From assembly GCF_011386835.1 (NCBI RefSeq), contig NC_088791.1, forward strand, positions 127,882,943-127,946,942: a stretch of DNA of 64,000 nt. The letters are read 5' to 3'. Positions within the stretch are counted from its first letter, which is position 1, and every line of letters starts with the position of its first letter. A program made the position numbers and the translations under genes. This DNA comes from Chrysemys picta bellii. Lineage: Eukaryota; Chordata; Testudines; Emydidae. Positions 57,580 to 64,000 of this stretch are shown here, one piece after another. Below the pieces are notes generated by a model. That model saw nothing but the letters and a program-made list of their open reading frames with translations. It searched no databases and was not told the origin of the DNA.

Positions 57580-57780
57580 AAGGAAACCCTGAATCCTAGT
57601 GGATAAATCACTGGACTGGAACTCAGGAGACCAGGTTCTATTCCTGGCTCATTCAGTGACCTTGGCCAAATAATTTCTCCACTCTGTTTCTGTAGCTGTA
57701 GAATGGGGATAATGATGCTGATCTTCTTCATCAGGCAACCTGAGATCTACTGATCAAGAGCTAGGCTTTATTCCTGTACA
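57580..57780 (+). mobile_element. MIR/CORE-like SINE
   Basis: GAATCCTAGTGGATAAATCACTGG, AGACCAGGTTCTATTCCTGGC (B box and body), CAGTGACCTTGGCCAAATAA, TGTAGAATGGGGATAATGATG and GAGATCTACTGATCAAGAGC occur in the same order as in the SINE at 6690. Confidence 0.75.
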
Positions 57781-57908
57781 CAGCATTCTTACTGCTCTAT
57801 AATGAAATACAGTAAACAAGACCTAGTGGGGAAAACAGATGCTGGAACCAGACAGGGATCACAAGCCCTGCCATTAAATCACTAACCTGTCTCACATTAC
57901 ACAGACAG

Positions 57909-58043
57909 AAGAACAGGAGGACTTGTGGCACCTTAGAGACTAACAAATTTATTAGAGCATTTGTTAGTCTCTAAGGTGCCACAAGTCCTCCTGTTCTTCT
58001 TTTTGCGGATACAGACTAACACGGCTGCTACTCTGAAACTTTT
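57909..58043 (+). mobile_element. Fold-back retroposon with Penelope-like tail, copy 3
   Basis: Exact 14-bp target duplication CATTACACAGACAG at 57895-57908 and 58044-58057. An inverted 5' arm (57909-57964, up to TTAGAGCAT) meets a shorter sense arm (TTGTTAGTCTCTAAGG onward), followed by the same tail as copies 1 and 2 (CGGATACAGACTAACACGG, then GCTACTCTGAAACT). Both arms carry GGAGGAC where copies 1 and 2 have GGAGTAC, so the two arms share a private substitution. Confidence 0.9.
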
Positions 58044-58057
58044 CATTACACAGACAG

Positions 58058-60666
58058 CAGAAGTAAAACCCACATCTCTCTTTCCGCCACTGCAAGAGCA
58101 ATTTGGCGTGTATGGTAACAGGCTCAGCTAGACTAGCCTCAGTATCTCACAGTAGCAGCGAAGCTAGACAACAGATGCTCTTTACTCTGAAGTAGGTGCA
58201 ACTCATCATTGGCACAGTCTGGGCTACACTTTTGCAGTGGAAAAGTCTCTTGCATGGTAAGGGCACCCAAAGAACCCATTAACTCCTTTCTAACCTAAAT
58301 TGCCAATCTTGGCCACATAGGTTTGGGAAGGTTTGGCCTTAATTTCTGTTTCAGATTCCACATCTATTAAATGGGAGTAGTAATACTTTATGGGTGACTG
58401 CAGGCTGAATTCATTAGAAACAACTAAGTACAGTGAAATTTTCCCAGGGAAGGCCCTATAGCAGTGCAAAGTATTATATTTAAAACATCAGTGGGTCAAT
58501 CATTTTAATCAGACTGAGTAATGAACACATTTGCATACAAATATTGTACTGGACTGATGAGATGCAATATCTGCAGTGGTAGGAGCTGCAATTGAAGCAG
58601 GGTTAACTATTGAATTAATAGACCTGATATGTCACTGTCCTTTAGTCTACCGGTTGGAAGTAAATAGATGTGTCAGTTTAATCTGGCTCACTTACCTTCC
58701 TCTGAATTGTACAATTTATTTACTAGGGGATTTGTATAATCTATTTGCTAAATAAGACCAGTAATTATTCCTTCTAAATAGGGCTGTGTGAAATGCTTGT
58801 AATGAAGCTTGAAGCTAGATAATACTTGCCTGGTTTTGTTACAAATCGAAAATGAGGCCAGGTTTGCCAAAAAATTCTGAGTGGAGCCAAAACCAGGAGA
58901 AATTCAGTGGGGCTGTGAAATGACTAAACAAACCCAGGAAAAACAGTCCACGTGCCACTGCAAACCAAAAATGTTTAGATTCTTTCAGTTGTATTGATAA
59001 AGGATTGCTAAGAAACAGAGGGTTAAATTAGACCTTGTCCTACTGGCAGGGAGGGCATAATGCTCAGGAAAACTTGCTTCCCCCAGTACATGCTTGCAGA
59101 AGCCAGACAGAATGCTATGCTCAGCTTCTTGAGTGACCATCTAAAGTGGTGGGCCTCTGCAGTCCCAAGGAGTCAAGGTCCTTTAGAGGAGCAGCAAATC
59201 CCCTCCCCCCATCCCCAGGGGCACATGCTATTATTTGGTAGCTGATACAGTGGGAAGCAAATGCTGCTCATTCCTAAAGTCCCAGGAAGTGGCACAGCTG
59301 CCCCCTGCCCCCACTGTATATATGCTATCTCAGTACTATATCTTTGCTTCCACTTTCAGGGCTTCTCCTTCCAGTGAAAAGCCAGAATGTGTCCCTATTT
59401 GTCAGAAATCTAATGAAACAGAAGTATAACAATGGTACAGAACATAAGTCTAAGTCACTTAGGTTCTAACTTGTGTCATTTAGCTGCAGCCTTTGGTGCA
59501 GTGTGGTGCTGCTTCCCTCTATCCCCTAGGGCATGTACCAAGAGACACTGTGCCTCTGAAGGTAGAAGGTCTCCCACAGCTTCTTGGTGCAGGTGCGAAT
59601 ACACAAATCGCTGCTCCCCATTACAGAGTGCAGCATATTACCTCACCAACCAGTCGGCTGTGCTGGTTGACACCAGAGGGGATGGGTCCTCAGTTCTGCC
59701 CACTCCATGACCCTTCTAGCTGCCTTTCTTGTGAATTGCTGTTCTGGGGAGAATGAGGGGGAGAAAAATATCTTGGTAGCAGCCCTTGCACTCCCCTGAA
59801 CAAAAGGGCTGCAATTTTGATTAACCCTTACTTGGGCTGTTCAGGGAAATACACTCCTCACTCTCATACACACGTGCAGTGCCTGTAAAAGTGCTGGCCA
59901 GAATCTAGCCCATGGCAAATCTGGGAAAAGACAAAAGAGATCTCAGGTGGAATGATCCTGGTTATGTCTTGTTCAGCATGTGCATGTGAGAGACAGATGT
60001 GTAGTCTATATTTCTGTGTACATGATGATTGTAATTATGGTTTTCATTTTTCTGTATTAAAATAATTAAAACTCTAATAATTCTCCCCCTCCCCCAAATC
60101 CATGGTTGTGTAAGTTCAGAATGAATAGCCATTTGGATATTTCCAGTTAGTAATCCTGCTCTCAATACCCACAATGAATGCACATACATGGGCTCCTGGC
60201 TGCCTACATTCTTACCCATCTGTTCAGATGGCATGATGCCCAGTCAGAGGTTGGTTGCACTTTTGTCCCAGGATATACATATTATGCAATAATGGGTTTA
60301 GATGGGCCACATGTAAAACATTACAAATGCCATCTCTTCAGCAGGAAGGCTTTCCTCTTGGGTAATTAGTCAGGCTTCCTGCGATGTTCCTCTGCAGCTT
60401 GCAGCACGCTTGTTTACTACACTGAGCAGCCATGATCATATTATGCCTGCCAGAGCCCTGCATTCTCTGTCCTGGCTGGTTTTTAAAGCAAGTAATAATG
60501 TGAAGGACCTGGCTACATTTACTATTTTTTTTTTACGTGCATCTTGTCCTGACAACTAGCTGGACTCTGATGCTATCCTCCTTTTAGAGAGACCTGCTAT
60601 CTCACATAAGCTTGGAAGGTAACCAAACTCTGGTGGGTCATTTTGTTTTTGTTTTTAAAGTCCATG
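58058..60666. other. Unassigned non-coding sequence
   Basis: No firm repeat or gene. Short frames at 59432-59756 overlap in two phases and have no domain. Confidence 0.5.
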
Positions 60667-60721
60667 GACCAGATCCTCAGCTGATATAAATCAGCTGATC
60701 TCAGTTCAAATTGATATTTTA
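60667..60721. repeat. Palindromic-MITE half
   Basis: ACCAGATCCTCAGCTGATAT matches the left arm of the palindromic MITE at 44332; the right arm is missing and the sequence runs into the adjoining SINE. Confidence 0.6.
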
Positions 60722-60908
60722 ATGGAGATATCCTATCTCCTAGAACTGGAAGGGACATTGAAAGGTCATAAAGTCCAGCCCCCTGCCTTCACTAGCAGGA
60801 CCAAGTACTGTTTTTGCCCCAGATCCCTAAGTGGCCCCCTCAAGGATTGAACTCCCAACCCTGGGTTTAGCAGGCCAATGCTCAAACCACTGAAGGATTA
60901 TCTCCTTA
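60722..60908 (-). mobile_element. Tortoise Pol III/Cry-type tRNA SINE
   Basis: Minus-strand copy: tail first (GGAGATATCCTATCTCCTAG, then TGAAAGGTCATAAAGTCCAG), then the body CAAGTACTGTTTTTGCCCC, B box GGATTGAACTCCC and head CAATGCTCAAACCACTGA. The A-box end is slightly truncated (CTGAAGGATTATCTCC in place of CTGAGCTATCCCC). Confidence 0.92.
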
Positions 60909-61162
60909 AAGAGAATAATTTAACATCATCCCAGGTAAAATTTTGTCTTTGAAGCATCAGTCCCTGTCTTTGTGTGAGCTGTATTCTGTAGGTGACAGCA
61001 ATAGGAATCGTGTGCTCTGAACTGAATGTTTATGGGATTGTAAAGTGGGTCCAGGACAACTGAGAGGTGGGAATGAAATGGGATAATTGCAGTGCATGCA
61101 AAAGGGAAACAAAAACGTTCGAGACATATTAAAAGAGCAAGATGGTAAGCAGACTATTTTAA
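60909..61162. other. Unassigned non-coding sequence
   Basis: Nothing recognised. Confidence 0.5.
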
Positions 61163-62110
61163 AAGAATCCTAGGACTGGAAAGGACCGTAAGAGGTCATC
61201 TAGTTCAGTCCCCTGCACTCAGGACAGGACTAAATATTATCTAGACCAGTGGTTCTCAAACTGTGTGGGTCAGGACCCCATTTTAATGAGGTCACCAGGC
61301 TTAGACTTGCTGGGGCCGAGGGCCAAAGCTGAAGCCCAAGCCCCACCATCCAAGGCCGAAGCCTGAGGGTTTCAACCCTGTGTGTTGGGACTCAGTTTAC
61401 AGGCCTCCTGCCTGGGGCTCAAGTCTTTAGGCTTCAAATTTGCCCCCACCCCCCCGGTCAGTTGGGCTTGGGTGGCCTCAGCCTTTGTTCCCCCGTTCTG
61501 GGGTCCTGTAGTAACTTTTATTGTCAGAAGGGGGTCACGGAGCAATGAAGTTTTGAGAACCGCTGATCTAGACCACCCCCGGCAGGTGTTTGTCTAACCC
61601 GCTCTTAAAAATCTCCAATGACGGAGATTCCACATTCTCCCTAGGCAATTTATTCCAGTGCTTAATCACCCTGACAGTTAGGAAGTTTTTCCTAATGTCC
61701 AACTAAACTGCCCTTACTGCAATTTAAGCCTATTGCTTCTTGTCTTACCCTCAGAGGTTAATGAGATCAGTTTTTCTCCCCCCTCCTTGTAACAATCTTT
61801 TATGTATTTGAAAACTGTTATGTCCCCTCTCAGTCTTCTCTTCTCCAGACTAAACAAACCCAATTTTTTCAATCTTCCCTCATAGGTCATGTTTTCTAGA
61901 CCTTTAATCATTTTTGTTGCTTTTCTCTAGACTTTCTCCAATTTGTCCACATCTTACCTGAAATGTGGTGCCCAGAACTGGACACAATACTCAAGTTAAG
62001 GCCAAATCAGCACAGAGCAGAGCAGAAGAATTACTACTCCACTTGCCTACAACACTCATCCTAATACATCCCAGAATAAGGTTTCCTTTGTTTCAGCTAC
62101 ACGGTTGCAA
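61163..62110 (-). mobile_element. CR1 LINE 3' fragment, interrupted by a hAT MITE
   Basis: On the minus strand the CR1 3' end (GATGACCTCTTACGGTCC) is at 61163. Upstream of it lie the conserved segments for CTAACTGTCAGGGTGATTAA and, in a 65-codon frame at 61911-61714, ENMTYEGRLKKLG, LFSLEKRRLRGD and TVFKYIKDCY of the CR1 ORF2 C terminus. Frameshifts occur upstream. The copy is split at 61247-61565 by a hAT MITE. Confidence 0.9.
61247..61565. mobile_element. hAT MITE nested in CR1, perfect 8-bp duplication
   Basis: Ends CAGTGGTTCTCAAACT and AGTTTTGAGAACCGCTG are inverted repeats. Exact duplication ATCTAGAC at 61239-61246 and 61566-61573; removing the element and one duplication restores a continuous CR1 sequence. 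Confidence 0.97.
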
Positions 62111-63055
62111 AAAATAAGTGTGGAACAGGTGTCCTTTGTGGTTATGCTGGTGAGTGGGAGGTTCATTTAGTTCGGATGCCTTTGAGGTTATGCGGATGGG
62201 AGGGTGTTGTGTCCTACACCATGGCAGCCCTAGTTCTAAATTTTAGGAATTTAGGAAGCAACCTGCTTAACTCTGCTTAGATAAATATGCTATCATCAAG
62301 TTAAGGGAACTTTTCAAAGTTGAGTACCACAGAAGTGACACTCCCTGCTGGGTTCAAGTCTAGCGGAGAGGCTATGCCTCACTTCCTGTACTGCTACCCT
62401 GGCTCCTTACTTAAGCATACTTCATTACAGGCCTGCTCTAGCGCCATTGAAATCAAAGGAGTCTTTCCATTAACTTTAGTGGCTGATGGATCAGGCCCTT
62501 AATCATACTGGTGTAGGTCTCAATCCAGCTCCCATGGAAATTAAATGGTATGAGAGCCTTTATTTCCTACTTCTGACCTTCTCTCCCCAACAAAGAAAAA
62601 ACATCATAATACGTTATTAATAATAATAATAATTTATATAGTTCTTTTTTCTTCAAAGTACTGTAGAAACTTTAACTGTTTTGTCTACACACTATCCCTG
62701 TGAGGTCAGTATTATCACCCCTAATTTTACACATGCGAAACAGAGGTAGTGTGACATGCTCAAGGCCGTACAGTGAGTTAGGATTAGAACTCAAAAATTC
62801 ATGGCTGCCTTATTTTATTATGAAACTACACTGTCTCCTTGGCATCTGAGATTATTTATGACATACACAGTGTTCCAATGTTAGCTGTAAGTGAAGGGAA
62901 AACATTTTACTACACCAGTAGGTCGTGTAAAGAGCAAGTTTATATTGCTGAAGCTGCAAGAATTAAAAAAATGATGTATGTAGTACATTCTATTACAGTA
63001 GCATACTTTATGGTCATGGTGATAAAGTTAAAGCTATCCAATTACATCAGTTTTC
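62111..63055. other. Unassigned sequence with MIR-like remnant
   Basis: At 62690-62800 CACTATCCCTGTGAGGTCAG and TGACATGCTCAAGGCCGTAC form a minus-strand MIR/CORE-SINE remnant. An (AAT)n run lies at 62618-62633. A palindromic-MITE trace is possible near 62450-62510. Confidence 0.55.
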
Positions 63056-63175
63056 ATGATTTACTATTATTATTATTATTATTGTTCATGTTTTATGGTA
63101 GTGCCTCAAGATCAACCAAAAATGGGGACCAGTTGTTACCTCTGCCCTGCCCTGAAGAGCTTACAATACAATCCA
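63056..63175 (-). repeat. (ATT)n tract with L3/CR1-like tail fragment
   Basis: An (ATT)n run (63065-63084) precedes GTAGTGCCTCAAGATCAACC and CTGCCCTGAAGAGCTTACAA, the reversed form of a tail seen near 31635-31735. Such trinucleotide runs often terminate this LINE/SINE tail. Confidence 0.6.
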
Positions 63176-63477
63176 AACAGGATGGGAGAAGGGGTATGGC
63201 ACACAAGCAGAGTGGATGACATCAAATGCCATGTTAGTGCCACAGTTTTTTCCTTTTGGGAGGCAGGGGGATGGGTTTAGTTAGGAAGGGATCATCTAAA
63301 GGAAAGGAAAAGAAAAGGAGGGGGTTGAGGGGATCAAGATAGTAACGGGGGGAAGAGGGGCAGCTGTGGAGTGAAGTTAAGGTGAAGAGAATGTGCGTGA
63401 GAGAGAAGGTGGGAGCAAACAGCCAATCATCACAGGGCAGAGAAAGTCCAGTCAAAACTGTAGGAGGGTATCTCAAT
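63176..63477. other. Unassigned purine-rich sequence
   Basis: From about 63290 to 63420 the plus strand is G/A-rich. No gene is recognised. Confidence 0.5.
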
Positions 63478-63485
63478 GTCCAGAG

Positions 63486-63909
63486 CAGGGGTGGCCAACC
63501 TGTGGCTCTGGAGCCACCTGTGGCTCTTCAGAAGTTAATATGAGGCTCCTTGTATAGGCACCGACTCTGGGGCTGGAGCTACAGGCACCAACTTTCCAAT
63601 GTGCCGGGGGTGTTCACTGACTCTGCCACAGGCCCTGCTCCCACTCCACCCCTTCCCACCCCCTCCCCTGAGCCTGCTATGCCCTTGCTTCTCCCCCCTA
63701 GTGCCTCCTGCACACCACAAAACAGGTGATTGGGAGGTGCAGGGAGGGAGCTGGGAGGCGCTGATCTGTGGGGCTGCCAGTGGGTGGGGGGTGCTGGGAG
63801 CAGAGGGGAGCTGATGCGGGGGGGGGGTTTGTTGACATATTACTGTGGCTCTTTGGCAATGTACATTGGTAAATTCTGGCTCCTTTCAGGCTCGGGTTGG
63901 CCACCCCTG
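63486..63909. mobile_element. hAT MITE with perfect 8-bp duplication and nested insert
   Basis: Ends CAGGGGTGGCCAACCTG and CGGGTTGGCCACCCCTG are inverted repeats. Exact duplication GTCCAGAG at 63478-63485 and 63910-63917. Between about 63555 and 63830 a GC-rich segment (GGCACCGACTCTGGGG onward) looks like a second repeat inserted in it, since the surrounding TGTGGCTCTTCAG and GTGGCTCTTTGG parts belong together. Confidence 0.94.
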
Positions 63910-64000
63910 GTCCAGAGGTTATTCCTTTTGCTGCTTCTGCTCCTACTGGCTGGATATATAGACAAAGGCCAATGTTGTCACAACAGTGCCTCAAGTTATG

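Overview
This window is vertebrate nuclear DNA, most likely from a turtle (probably a cryptodire), and I find no intact protein-coding gene in it. The lineage call rests on the repeats: tRNA-derived SINEs of the tortoise Pol III/Cry type (four copies), CR1 LINE fragments whose 3' ends share that SINE's tail, several endogenous-retrovirus LTRs and many CpG-decayed hAT MITEs of kinds I associate with turtle genomes, plus microsatellites and no prokaryote-style gene packing. Most open frames are short and fall inside repeats or in random non-coding DNA.

Layout. 1-7.6 kb: five or six hAT-type MITEs, an LTR-like block with a tandem enhancer-like array (about 1.55-2.33 kb), and a CORE/MIR-like SINE split by a palindromic MITE. 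7.66-10.9 kb: a nearly full-length, minus-strand, broken RTE-clade LINE carrying a younger SINE. 10.9-11.8 kb: a GC-rich repeat with a C-rich decayed tandem tail. 12-20 kb: mostly unassigned AT-rich sequence with MITEs. 20.7-21.3 kb: the only CpG-island-like block and the best candidate for a real promoter. 21.5-33 kb: unique-looking sequence with fold-back retroposons, a strong CTCF-like motif (27.44 kb) and microsatellites. 33.7-34.9 kb: hairpin-rich MITE and SINE. 37.6-48.3 kb: a cluster of LTRs (one solo LTR with a perfect 5-bp target duplication) and a CR1 3' end. 48.9-52.5 kb: CR1 reverse-transcriptase remnant, a TA-flanked mariner-type MITE and two hAT MITEs. 54.7-56.2 kb: hAT transposase remnant in a head-on inverted arrangement. 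57-64 kb: SINEs, a third fold-back retroposon, a CR1 with a nested hAT, and a terminal hAT.

Most interesting observation: three short retroposons (21471-21611, 24757-24954, 57909-58043) share a 3' tail, each has its own 12-14 bp target-site duplication, and each has an inverted partial copy of itself at its 5' side with a different turn-round point. The most complete copy holds a recognisable relic of a type-I hammerhead ribozyme core (stem II with TGTA loop, GAAA box, GC/GC stem III, UC cleavage site), the kind carried by Penelope-like retroelements.

Limits: family names come from recognition of sequence and motifs, not from a database search. Boundaries supported by target-site duplications are precise; the others are approximate.
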